This document shows positions 54,760 through 62,957 of a stretch of DNA of 64,000 nucleotides, piece after piece (the first letter of the stretch is position 1; every line of letters starts with the position of its first letter). This DNA comes from Candidatus Rokuibacteriota bacterium (GTDB lineage Bacteria > Methylomirabilota > Methylomirabilia > Rokubacteriales > CSP1-6). The translations under genes were made by a program, and so were the position numbers. Location of the stretch: positions 1 to 64,000 of the forward strand of contig QHSL01000059.1 of assembly GCA_003220435.1 (NCBI GenBank), in the 5' to 3' direction. A model generated the notes under the pieces. The model searched no databases and was not told the DNA's origin. It saw nothing but the letters and a program-made list of their open reading frames with translations.

Positions 54760-55518
54760 ATGTTCGACCTCAAGGGCAAAGTCGCCGTCGTCACCGGCGG
54801 AAACGGGGGCATCGGGCTCGGCATGGCCCAGGGCCTCGCGGCCGCCGGCGCCCGCGTCGTGGTGGCCGCGCGCAACCAGTCGAAGTCGGCTGCTGCCGTT
54901 CGCCAGCTCGAGCAGCTCGGCGCTCAGGCGCTCGCGGTCGCGGTCGACGTGGCCGACGAGGCGTCGGTCAACGCCCTGGTCCGGTCCACGCTCGATCAAT
55001 GCGGCCGCCTCGACATCCTCGTGAACAACGCCGGAACGAACATCCGCAAGGTCCCGCAGGAGTACACGCTCGCCGATTGGCACCACGTGCTCGACACGAA
55101 CCTCACTTCGATCTTCCTGGCCTGTCGGGCGGCGTACGCGCCGATGAAGGCGGCGGGCGGCGGCAAGATCATCAACATCGGCTCGATGATGTCGATCTTC
55201 GGGGTGCCGTTCTCGCCCGCGTATGGCCCGAGCAAGGGTGGCGTCGTCCAGCTCACCAAATCCCTCGCCACCGCGTGGGCCCGCGACAACATCCAGGTCA
55301 ACGCGGTCCTACCGGGCTGGATCGACACCGAGCTCACGCGCGGCGCGCGCCGCCAGGTCGAGGGCCTCCACGACAACGTGCTCCGACGCACACCCGCCGG
55401 GCGCTGGGGAACGATCGAAGACATGGCCGGCGTCGCCGTTTTCCTGGCGAGCGCGGCCTCCGACTTCGTCACCGGCACCGCCATTCCGGTGGACGGCGGG
55501 TACTCCGTCCTGGGCTGA
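54760..55518 (+). CDS. Short-chain dehydrogenase (gluconate 5-dehydrogenase-like)
   Basis: A 252-residue classical SDR with VTGGNGGIG, VNNAGTN, catalytic Ser in NIGSMMS, and Tyr/Lys in AYGPSKGG. The NAVLPGWIDTELT segment and the C-terminal TAIPVDGGYS match gluconate 5-dehydrogenase and related sugar or acyl reductases. A GGAGG site is present. TAAGAT at 54739-54744, inside the 3' end of dnaE2, could be a separate -10 box. The substrate cannot be assigned. Confidence 0.88.
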   Translation: MFDLKGKVAVVTGGNGGIGLGMAQGLAAAGARVVVAARNQSKSAAAVRQLEQLGAQALAVAVDVADEASVNALVRSTLDQCGRLDILVNNAGTNIRKVPQEYTLADWHHVLDTNLTSIFLACRAAYAPMKAAGGGKIINIGSMMSIFGVPFSPAYGPSKGGVVQLTKSLATAWARDNIQVNAVLPGWIDTELTRGARRQVEGLHDNVLRRTPAGRWGTIEDMAGVAVFLASAASDFVTGTAIPVDGGYSVLG

Positions 55519-55658
55519 GCGTGCGGGTGCGCGTCGTCGAGGCGATCGCGCCGACGAGGATCTCACGACCGGCCAGGTGGCCGATGTTGGCCGGGCCGTC
55601 GAGGCCGATTTCGCAAGATTGATAAGACGGCTGTAGCCGAGCGGCGCACCCAAATTTC

Positions 55659-55688
55659 TTGGAGAGCCCGTAGGCGCCCTGCTACGCT
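55659..55688 (+). promoter_or_regulatory. Promoter of the small lipoprotein gene
   Basis: TTGGAG (55659-55664), an 18-base spacer and TACGCT (55683-55688), which ends 6 bases before the ATG at 55695; another likely leaderless start. Confidence 0.5.
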
Positions 55689-55694
55689 CCAGCC

Positions 55695-56105
55695 ATGAGC
55701 ATTCAACGCATACTCCTTCCGCTCCTCGTCGTGGTGTTCGTGGCCGGGTGCGCCTCGACTCCCAGCAGGCCGGTGCGGAGCGAATTCGAGGACATTCCGG
55801 TGCCGAAGGGGCTGACCTACCAGCCCGACAAATCGACCATCATCGAGTCGCAGACCGTCAAGGCCGCGCGCCTTGTGTACCGGGGGCGCCTCGAGGCCGA
55901 GAGCCTGGCTCTGGCGCTGCGGACGACATTCGAGGCGAACGGCTGGCGCCACGTGAGCAGCACGGCGGTCGCGAGCCACGGCACGACGCAGGTCTACGAG
56001 AAGTCGGGAAGCTCGCTCGAGGTGCGTTTGCTGGACGGGTGGTGGTTCACGTACGTCGAGCTGACGGCCAGCCGCGCTCAGCAGCAAGCTACGACGACGC
56101 GCTAG
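55695..56105 (+). CDS. Lipoprotein of unknown function
   Basis: A 136-residue lipoprotein with lipobox VAGC (residues 17-20). The mature part is one compact alpha/beta domain: GLTYQPDKSTIIESQTVKAA, then LAYRG-type strand, a helix LEAESLALALRTTFEANGW, and a C-terminal strand WWFTYVELTA. This looks like a conserved envelope family but I cannot name it. Location is probably the outer membrane's inner face. It ends beside the 142-bp inverted-repeat element. Confidence 0.7.
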   Translation: MSIQRILLPLLVVVFVAGCASTPSRPVRSEFEDIPVPKGLTYQPDKSTIIESQTVKAARLVYRGRLEAESLALALRTTFEANGWRHVSSTAVASHGTTQVYEKSGSSLEVRLLDGWWFTYVELTASRAQQQATTTR

Positions 56106-56120
56106 CTCGCGTCTGCGCCC

Positions 56121-56262
56121 GCGGTCCGGGGCGGGTAGGCGGTAGGCCCCCGGCGGCCTGGTCGCCAACGCCCGCTGCGGTTCCATCTCTGTGGGTTCGT
56201 CGTCGGGACAATCCTGACTACATAGGCCGCCGGGAGCCTACCGCCTACCCGCCCCGGACCGC
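56121..56262. repeat. 142-bp element with 40-bp inverted ends
   Basis: Bases 56121-56160 and 56223-56262 are reverse complements except for two positions (one internal, one at the inner edge). The 62-base centre has no gene. It lies in the gap between the convergent lipoprotein and zwf genes. The structure fits a non-autonomous mobile element or a repetitive extragenic hairpin; as RNA it would form a very stable stem that could also terminate both genes. It is unlike the element inside the UGSC gene. Confidence 0.7.
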
Positions 56263-56295
56263 TCCACGTCGCGAGCGTAGGGCGTGGGAATCGGG

Positions 56296-57786
56296 TCAGG
56301 GTTTGCGCCAGGTGCCGCCGTCGTGGGCGATGAACGCGTCGGCTTCGGTGGGGCCCCAGGAGCCGGCTTCGTAGAGGTAGGGTTGCGCCGCCGAATCCTG
56401 GGCCCACGCGTCGAGCACCGGACCCAGCAGCCACCATGCGTGCTCGACCCAGTCGGCGCGCGCGTACAGCGTCGAGTCGCCGTGGACTGCGTCCAGCAAG
56501 AGCCGCTCGTAGGCTTCGGGCGGCTCGGCGCCGAACACTTCCCCGTAGCGGAAGTCCAGTCCGACCGTCCCGAGCTTGAGCTCGGGACCCGGCGTCTTCG
56601 CCGCGACCGTCAGCGCCATGCCCTCGTCGGGCTGGATCCGAATCACGAGCTCGTTCGGCTCGACGCCGGACGGATCCCGATGGAAGATCATGTGCGGGGT
56701 GCCGTGGAACCGAATGGCGATCTCGCTCACGCGCTTGGCCATGCGCTTGCCCGTCCGCAGATAGAAGGGCACGCCGGCCCAGCGCCAGTTGTCCACGAGC
56801 AGCCGGAGCGCCGCGTACGTGTCGGTCTTCGAATCGGGTGCGACGCCCTTCTCGTGCCGGTAGCCGACGACCGGCTTGCCGTCGACGAACCCAGGGCCGT
56901 ACTGGCCGCGGAGGGCGACCTCGTCGACCTTGCGCGGGTCGATGGGCCGGATCGCGTGCATCACCTTGTTCTTCTCGTCGTGCACCGGGCCGGCGTCGAA
57001 CGTCACCGGCGGCTCCATCGCGAGGAGGCACAGGAGCTGGAGCAGATGGTTCTGCATCATGTCGCGTAGCGCGCCGGCCTCTTCGTAGTACGCGCCACGC
57101 GTTTCGACCCCGAGGGACTCGGCGACGGTAATCTGCACCTCGGCCACGTGGTTGCGGTTCCACAACGGCTCGAAGATCCCGTTGGCGAACCGGAGCACGA
57201 GCAGGTTCTGGACGGTCTCCTTCCCGAGGTAGTGGTCGATGCGGTAGATCTGCTCCTCGCGGAAGACCGCGCCGAGCTGGCTGTTGACCGCTCGCGCGCT
57301 CTCGTGATCGCGCCCGAACGGCTTCTCGACGATGATGCGGGTCCAGCCGCCCTGGGGGCGCGCCAGCCCCGAGGCCCCCAGGTTACGGATGATCGTGTCG
57401 TAGAGGCTCGGCGGCGTCGCACAGTAGAAGAGACGATTCGCGGGGCCCGGGCGGGCGCCCTCGATGTCCCGCAGGGCGCGCTCGAGCTTCGCGTAGAGCG
57501 CGGGATCGGCCGGATCGCCCGGCACGTAAGAGAGCGCCGACGCGAACCGGTCCCAGACGTTCTCGGACGGCGGCTTCACGCGCGCGAACTCGCGGACGGC
57601 CGCGCGCATACGCCGGCGAAACTCGTCGGCGCTCCCCTCGCTGCGGGCGCTCCCGACGATCGCGAAGGGCTCGGGCAGCGTGCGCCCGGCGTAGAGGCTC
57701 CAGAGCGCGGGCACGAGCTTGCGGCGAGTGAGGTCTCCCGACGCTCCGAGGATCACGAGCGCGAACGGCTCGTCCGTCCTGGACAT
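56296..57786 (-). CDS. zwf: Glucose-6-phosphate 1-dehydrogenase
   Basis: A 496-residue enzyme that oxidises glucose-6-phosphate to the lactone, producing NADPH. The nucleotide motif VILGASGDLTRRKLVPAL (residues 10-27), the phosphate site IVEKPFGRD and the catalytic motif RIDHYLGKETVQN (active-site His) are intact. It is the last gene of the kinase-pgl-zwf operon, three bases after pgl. The next enzyme of the oxidative pentose-phosphate path (gnd) is not in the window. Confidence 0.95.
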   Translation of the reverse strand: MSRTDEPFALVILGASGDLTRRKLVPALWSLYAGRTLPEPFAIVGSARSEGSADEFRRRMRAAVREFARVKPPSENVWDRFASALSYVPGDPADPALYAKLERALRDIEGARPGPANRLFYCATPPSLYDTIIRNLGASGLARPQGGWTRIIVEKPFGRDHESARAVNSQLGAVFREEQIYRIDHYLGKETVQNLLVLRFANGIFEPLWNRNHVAEVQITVAESLGVETRGAYYEEAGALRDMMQNHLLQLLCLLAMEPPVTFDAGPVHDEKNKVMHAIRPIDPRKVDEVALRGQYGPGFVDGKPVVGYRHEKGVAPDSKTDTYAALRLLVDNWRWAGVPFYLRTGKRMAKRVSEIAIRFHGTPHMIFHRDPSGVEPNELVIRIQPDEGMALTVAAKTPGPELKLGTVGLDFRYGEVFGAEPPEAYERLLLDAVHGDSTLYARADWVEHAWWLLGPVLDAWAQDSAAQPYLYEAGSWGPTEADAFIAHDGGTWRKP

Positions 57787-57789
57787 ACG

Positions 57790-58545
57790 CTAGCAGGCCT
57801 GGCCGACTTGCAGGAGCGCCGCGGCCGCGCGATCCACGAGCCAGATGAGCTCGCCGTCCGTCGGTCGCACCATCGTGGCGGGCAGCGTCGCCCGCTCGTC
57901 CAGCGCCTTCCTGAGAATCTTGGCCTTCTCGGCACCGGTGACCAGGAACAGGACCCGGGCCGCCGCGTTCAGCACGGGGAACGTGAGCGTCAGCCGCTCC
58001 GGGATCTGCGCTGCCGCCACGTGCGCCGCCGCGACCGAGCGGAAGCGCTCAAGGAGCACCGGTGAGTTCGGGAACAGGGAGGCCGTGTGGCCGTCGACGC
58101 CGAGGCCGAGGAGCACGAGATCGAAGCGCGGAAGCTCGCCGCGCCGGGTTCCGAAGGCGTCGGCCAGCGCCACCGCGTAAGCGGCGGCGGCCGCCTCGGC
58201 GTCGGCATCCTCGCCCCGCATCCGGACGACCTGGGCCGGCGCCACCGGCACGCGCGACAGAAGCGCTTCGTGCGCCATCCGATAGTTCGAGTCGGCGTCA
58301 TCCGGCGGCACGGCGCGCTCGTCACCGAAGAAGATCCACGTCCGGTCCCACGGGATGCGCGCGCTGTACGGCGAACACGCGAGCCGCGCGTACGACGCGC
58401 GCGGCGTCTCGCCCCCGGCCAGACAAAGCATGAAGCGCCCGCGCGCCTCGACCGCTTCGTTCGCGGCCTCGACGACGAGCTGGGCCGTGCTCTCGGCGAG
58501 TCCGTTCGCATCCGCGCAGATTGTGACGCTGGCGTCCGATCCCAT
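57790..58545 (-). CDS. pgl: 6-phosphogluconolactonase (DevB type)
   Basis: A 251-residue lactonase that hydrolyses 6-phosphogluconolactone, the product of Zwf encoded just downstream. Typical segments: CLAGGETPRASYARLA, WIFFGDERAVPPDDADSNYRM read across, FDLVLLGLGVDGHTASLFP and the VTGAEKAKIL C-terminal motif. ATG 58545 is chosen; an in-frame ATG at 58566 would overlap the upstream kinase gene. The sugar kinase gene ends seven bases upstream. Confidence 0.93.
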   Translation of the reverse strand: MGSDASVTICADANGLAESTAQLVVEAANEAVEARGRFMLCLAGGETPRASYARLACSPYSARIPWDRTWIFFGDERAVPPDDADSNYRMAHEALLSRVPVAPAQVVRMRGEDADAEAAAAAYAVALADAFGTRRGELPRFDLVLLGLGVDGHTASLFPNSPVLLERFRSVAAAHVAAAQIPERLTLTFPVLNAAARVLFLVTGAEKAKILRKALDERATLPATMVRPTDGELIWLVDRAAAALLQVGQAC

Positions 58546-58552
58546 ACTTTGA

Positions 58553-59995
58553 TCATACCCTCTCATCGAAGCGCCGCTGGCGATCTAGCGCCTCACGGTA
58601 GCGCGCATGACGCGCCCGGTCGGGTGTGAACGCCTCGCCCAGCGGCTGGCGGGCGACGTCGAGGTCCGGCAAGGCCCCCAGTGCCTCCAGGGTGAGCAGC
58701 GCGACACCGCGGCTAGTGGCTTCGGGCTCCGACGACCACGTGATGGGGCGCCCGAGGGCGTCGGCCACGATCTGCGTCCAGGCGCGGGAGCGGCCGAGCG
58801 CCCCCCCGGAGGCCACGATCGTGTGATCGCCCGACGCGCAGGGCGCGAGCAATTCGTAGACCATCGCGAGTCGCAGGGCCACGGCCTCGAGGGCGGCCCG
58901 CAAGATCTCGACACCTGTCGTGTCCAGGCGGAGGCCGCGGATCGCCCCCCGCCGCTCACCGCGCCAGCCCGGCGATCGCTCCCCGGCCAGGTGCGGGAGC
59001 ACGGTCAGTCCGTGGCCGTCGGGCTCCAGCGCGGCGAGGGCCGCCTCGAGTTCCTCATCGGGCGCGAGTTTCAGAACTTGGCGACACCAGGCGTAGACGT
59101 TTCCGCCTTCTGAAGTCGCGCCGCCGACCACGGCGCGCCGCTCGTCCACGCGGTAGCGCCAGAGCCCACGCGGCGGCGCCACTGGAGCCCGTGTCACGAC
59201 CCGCATGGCGGCGGAGGTGCCGACGTTGAGCGCAATGCGCGTCGGGTCCACGCAGTCGGAGCCCACATTGCTCGCGGCGCCGTCACCGACGGCCGGGAAC
59301 CAGCTCGCGACTCGCAGCGCGGGCCACCGCGCCGCCCACGGCGCGCGCAGGTCGCGGCGCCGCTCGGCCCGTCCGCTGAGGGGAAAGAGACGCTGCTCAT
59401 CGATCTCGGCCGCGGCCAGCGCTTCGGCGTCCCATCGTCCGGCCGCCTGATCGAAGAGCCCGGTGGCCGACGCCATCGAGAGGCTCGTCGTCGCCTCGCC
59501 GAAGAGCGAGAGCTCGAGAAACTCACCGAAGGAGCCCCACCGCACCGCGCGCCGGGATTCGGCCGGGCGCTCGCGCGAGAGCCACCGGAGCTTGGCGGGC
59601 CAGTACGACGAATGCAGGTGACAACCCGTGCGTCCGTGAAGAGCGTCGTCGTCGAGCGCCGAGCGGAGCAGCTGCGCGTCGCGAGCGCTTCGAGTGTCGG
59701 CCCACATGTAGACGGGCGTGATCGGCCGACCGCTCGCATCGAATCCCAGGAGCCCATGCCAGAAGGTCGTCACGCCGACCGCGCGCGTCTCGCCTGGGGG
59801 TCGATTCGGGTGCACGCCGTCGAGGCACGAGGCGACCGCGTCCAGCAGTCGGGCCGCGTCGTGCTCGACGCCGCCGTCCGGCGTCACCGTGGGTGAGTAG
59901 TGCACCTGGTGCGATCGCCCATGGATCGGACGCCCGCCTTCGTCGTAGAGCGCGGCGCGGGCCGACGAGGTCCCGACGTCGAGCGCGATCACCAC
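58553..59995 (-). CDS. FGGY-family carbohydrate kinase (gluconokinase-like)
   Basis: A 480-residue sugar kinase of the FGGY fold. It has the phosphate-1 motif IALDVGTSSARAALYD at the start, the substrate-binding TFWHGLLGFDASGRPITP, and the adenosine motif IVASGGALGRSRAW. With pgl and zwf downstream, gluconate is the most likely substrate (giving 6-phosphogluconate), but xylulose- or glycerol-like sugars cannot be excluded. The GTG at 59995 begins the protein directly at its first strand; the divergent partner gene starts 18 bp away. Confidence 0.86.
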   Translation of the reverse strand: MVIALDVGTSSARAALYDEGGRPIHGRSHQVHYSPTVTPDGGVEHDAARLLDAVASCLDGVHPNRPPGETRAVGVTTFWHGLLGFDASGRPITPVYMWADTRSARDAQLLRSALDDDALHGRTGCHLHSSYWPAKLRWLSRERPAESRRAVRWGSFGEFLELSLFGEATTSLSMASATGLFDQAAGRWDAEALAAAEIDEQRLFPLSGRAERRRDLRAPWAARWPALRVASWFPAVGDGAASNVGSDCVDPTRIALNVGTSAAMRVVTRAPVAPPRGLWRYRVDERRAVVGGATSEGGNVYAWCRQVLKLAPDEELEAALAALEPDGHGLTVLPHLAGERSPGWRGERRGAIRGLRLDTTGVEILRAALEAVALRLAMVYELLAPCASGDHTIVASGGALGRSRAWTQIVADALGRPITWSSEPEATSRGVALLTLEALGALPDLDVARQPLGEAFTPDRARHARYREALDRQRRFDERV

Positions 59996-60013
59996 TGGAG
60001 TAAGATAGCGCCC
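59996..60013. promoter_or_regulatory. Bidirectional leaderless promoter (sugar kinase / 60014 gene)
   Basis: Again an 18-bp gap. Plus strand: TAAGAT (60001-60006) ends 7 bases before ATG 60014. Minus strand: TATCTT (60007-60002) ends 6 bases before GTG 59995. The overlap and distances are identical to those at 40970-40987. Confidence 0.6.
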
Positions 60014-60232
60014 ATGGCGGACAGCTGGGAAATTCTGACGCTGAGAGGGCTGGCGTCGACCGACGAGCGCGCCGAGCGATTCACGGGCACGCTCGTCATC
60101 CATCGCGAGAGCAGCACGGAGCCGGTGGAGTCCGTCTCGGTGTCGATCAAGCGGACGGTGCTCGCCGAGCTCCACGAGAACCTCGGGCGCCTGCTCGCCC
60201 GATCCACCGGGATCAAACGGAGATCCTCATGA
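60014..60232 (+). CDS. Small protein of unknown function preceding the UGSC gene
   Basis: A 72-residue cytosolic protein beginning MADSWEILTLRG, mainly beta with a C-terminal helix and a basic tail (TGIKRRSS). No family is recognised. It is transcribed from the 18-bp bidirectional promoter and its stop overlaps the ATG of the UGSC selenoprotein gene (ATGA), so the two are translated together and probably work together. Confidence 0.65.
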   Translation: MADSWEILTLRGLASTDERAERFTGTLVIHRESSTEPVESVSVSIKRTVLAELHENLGRLLARSTGIKRRSS

Positions 60233-61887
60233 ACAGGATTCGCGTCCTCAGCCCGATCGGAGTCACGAAGGGTGAGACCCTGAGCGTGCCGCCGCTGCCC
60301 GGATCGCTCGCGGGCCGCACGGTCGGCTTCCTCGACAACACGAAAGCGAATTTCGACCAGCTCGCCGATGAGATCGGTGCGTTCCTACGCGCCGAGCACG
60401 GCGTCAAGGCCGTCATTCGGCGTCGCAAAGCCAATGCCTCGACGCCGGCCGCGCCGGAGATCCTGGCCGGTCTGGCGAAGGATTGCGACGTCGTCTTTGC
60501 CGGGTCGGCTGACTGAGGATCGTGCACGTCGTGGAGTCTCCACGACGCCATCGAGCTGGCGAAGGCGGGCACGCCTGCCGGCGTGATCGGGACGACCGCG
60601 TTCCGGGGGCTCGCGGTGAGCGAGCTCGGCGCCCTCGGCATCACCGGCTTGCCCATGGTCGTCGTCGAGCACCCGCTCGGCGGCGAGCGGAGCGAAGGGA
60701 TATCACGCCGCGCCCGCCAGGCCACCGACCAGCTCACCGCACTGCTGAGCTGCGCGGCGCGTGAGATCGGGCGAACGGAGCCGGCAAGCGCTGTTGTAGC
60801 GGGGTCCGTGAGGCCGGCTTCGACCGAGGGTGGCCTGAGAGAGAGTCTTGCCGGCTCCGTTCGCCCGATCTCACCCGAGACGCTCGAGACATTAGATACC
60901 CCCGACGCGGTGCTCGCCGCCTTCTGCGAGCGCGAATGGTGCGACGGGCTGCCAATCGTGCCGCCGACCGAGGAGCGCGTGCGTGCGATGCTGGGCGGCG
61001 CCCCGGCGGAGCGGCCGCTCGGCGCGATGCCTCCGCTCTGGCGCCAGGCGACGCTCGAGAAGCTCGCCGTCAACGCCGTGATGGCCGGCTGCGAGCCTTC
61101 GTATTTTCCCGTGATCGTGGCCGCGGTGCAGGCGATGCTCGATCCCTCGTTCAACCTCTACGGCGTCCAGGCCACGACGCATCCGGTCGCCCCGCTCCTG
61201 ATCGTGCATGGGCCGGCCGCGCTCGAGCTCGGCGTGCACGCCGGCAGCGGTTGCTTCGGCCCGGGCTTTCGCGCGAACGCGACGATCGGCCGGGCGATCC
61301 GCTTGATCATGCTGAACGTCGGCGGCGCCTGGCCCGGCCGCTACGACATGGCCACCCAGGGGAGCCCCGCGAAGTTTTCGTATTGCATCGCGGAACGCGC
61401 GGACGCGCCGTGGGGACCGCTCTACGCCGACAACGTGGTGACCGTGTTCGGCGGCGAGCCGCCGCACAACGTGAACGACCACGTGTCGACGACCGCCGCC
61501 GGGATCCTCGCGACCGTCGCCGACACCGCCGTGTCGCTTGGCTCGAACGTGGGCTGGTATTTCTCCCTGAGCCAGCTGCTCATCGTGCTCGGCCCCGAAC
61601 ACGCGCGGACCATCGCGGGCGACGGCTTCAGCCGGGCCGACGTCCAGCGGTTCGTCTTCGAGCACGCGCGATTGCCGCTGCGGACGCTGAAGCTCGGCGG
61701 GATGTGGGGCATCCAGGACTGGCCGCGCTGGATGCACGCCGTCACCGACGACGACGCGCTCATGCCGCAAGTGCCGTCGCCGGAGGACGTGCTGATCATC
61801 GTCGCGGGAGGTCCCGGCAAGCACTCGGCGGTGGTGCCGAACTGCACCTTCAGCCGGGCCGTGTCGCGCGCGATCCGGCCGCTGTGA
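60229..61887 (+). CDS. UGSC-family selenoprotein with large C-terminal domain, UGA at 60514
   Basis: One 553-codon gene with an in-frame TGA at 60514-60516 read as Sec96. The codons around it spell FAGSAD-U-GSCTSWSLHDAIELA, exactly the U-G-S-C motif that names this family, followed by TPAGVIGTTAFRGLA and LPMVVVEHPLGG. Residues 1-170 are the UGSC domain. About 38 residues (178-216) are encoded by a repeat element. Residues 217-552 are a second domain (DGLPIVPPTEERVRAML, GSGCFGPGFRANATIGRAIRL, GGPGKHS) that I cannot name. A SECIS-type hairpin follows the UGA. The reaction is unknown; the U-x-x-C geometry suggests redox chemistry. Confidence 0.87.
60527..60547 (+). promoter_or_regulatory. Putative bacterial SECIS hairpin (UGSC gene)
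   Basis: CGTCGTGG (60527-60534) pairs perfectly with CCACGACG (60540-60547). The five-base loop is AGUCU (or GUC if A-U closes), with G near its start, and begins 18 bases after the UGA. The loop closely resembles GGUCU of the E. coli fdhF element. Confidence 0.8.
60761..60874 (+). repeat. 114-bp inverted-repeat element inserted in frame in the UGSC gene
   Basis: The first 28 and last 28 bases are perfect reverse complements. The length is a multiple of three and contains no stop in the gene's frame, so it adds 38 residues between the two protein domains. The central part recurs at 11582-11649. No direct target repeat is obvious at the flanks. This is probably a small non-autonomous mobile element of the host lineage. 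Confidence 0.8.
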
Positions 61888-61988
61888 GGGTCAGGCGCAG
61901 GGCTTGAGGCCCCGCACGTTGAACGTCCGCCAGCGATCCCACCTCGTGACGTCGGGCCGGTGATGGTCGCGAGTCCGCTGAGCTTGGC

Positions 61989-62885
61989 TCAGCTTCTATC
62001 GACGATCAACAGGCCCAGCGCCGAGACGAGCAACAGGGCGCCCACGCCTCCCCCGGCTCCGAGCCGCTCGCCGAAGAGCGCCGCGCCCAGAATCGTCGCG
62101 GTCAGGGGCTCGAGCAGGGTCGTGACGCCGGCGACCGTTGCCGGCACCCGACGGAGCCCGACCGCGTAGATTGCGTAGGCGCCGGCGGTCGCGACGCCGC
62201 CGAGGTACAGGAGCCACGGCCAGCCGAGCGCCAGCTGACGCAGGGGCGCCTCGGTCCACAGCAGCACCGGCGTCAGGAGCACGGCGCCGGCGGCAAAGGC
62301 GAGCGCGGTCAGCGAGAGCGGAGCCGAGCGCGCCAGACTCGCCTTGGCCGTGAGAACGAAGAGCGCATACGCGAGCCCCGCGGCGAGCGCCAGGAGCGCA
62401 CCGACGAGGAAGTGGGGCGACACGTCTGGCCCATCGTGCGGCACGACGACCAGCAGGCCGGTGCCGACCACGCCGAGGCCGAGGGCGGCACGCACGCGCG
62501 GCGTGAGGCGCTCGCCGAGCCACCACGGGGCGAGCGCGGCGATCACGAGCGGAGCCGAGCAGATCGCGATGAGCGCGGCGATCACGATCCCGCCGAGCGT
62601 CACGGCGCTGAAATACGCCGCCTGGTAGCCCGCCATGCACGCGCCCATCGTGACGCAGCGCCAGCGATCCGCCGGCGCGACCGTCAACCTTCCCCGCGTC
62701 GCCGCCGCCCCGAGGAGCAGCGCGGCGGCGACCCAGAGCCGCGCGGCGCCCACGAGCAGCGGGCTCGCCGCGGCGCGCTGCTCGAGCGCCAGCATCACCG
62801 ATCCGCTCGTGCCCCAGGACACCGCCGCGAGGGCGATGAGCACGAGACCGACACCACTCGACGGGACTTGACGGGCTCGGCGCAC
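61989..62885 (-). CDS. EamA-family exporter (DMT superfamily)
   Basis: A 298-residue inner-membrane protein with ten hydrophobic helices in two EamA repeats (helices 1-5 from VGLVLIALAAVSWGTSG, helices 6-10 from FLVGALLALAAGLAYALFVL). The ends of both repeats carry the usual Pro/Glu pattern (WWLGERLTP; TLLEPLTATILGAALFGERLG). Members export amino acids or nucleosides. The GTG at 62885 is chosen because a TATGAT -10 box ends 6 bases upstream, which suggests a leaderless mRNA; the frame is open further upstream. Confidence 0.87.
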   Translation of the reverse strand: MRRARQVPSSGVGLVLIALAAVSWGTSGSVMLALEQRAAASPLLVGAARLWVAAALLLGAAATRGRLTVAPADRWRCVTMGACMAGYQAAYFSAVTLGGIVIAALIAICSAPLVIAALAPWWLGERLTPRVRAALGLGVVGTGLLVVVPHDGPDVSPHFLVGALLALAAGLAYALFVLTAKASLARSAPLSLTALAFAAGAVLLTPVLLWTEAPLRQLALGWPWLLYLGGVATAGAYAIYAVGLRRVPATVAGVTTLLEPLTATILGAALFGERLGAGGGVGALLLVSALGLLIVDRS

Positions 62886-62891
62886 ACCGCG

Positions 62892-62897
62892 ATCATA
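62892..62897 (-). promoter_or_regulatory. -10 box of the EamA gene
   Basis: On the minus strand TATGAT (5 of 6) ends 6 bases before GTG 62885. Confidence 0.5.
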
Positions 62898-62957
62898 GCC
62901 CGCGCGCTCGGCGAGATCGAGCGCGACGACCGCCGAGACCGAACGGGAGGGTGTCGT

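Noticed and set aside
60514-60582. TGA as a true stop, with a separate gene starting near 60583
   Set aside because: The bases just after the TGA encode GSCTSWSLHD, the family signature, which a later start would lose; a SECIS-type hairpin is present.
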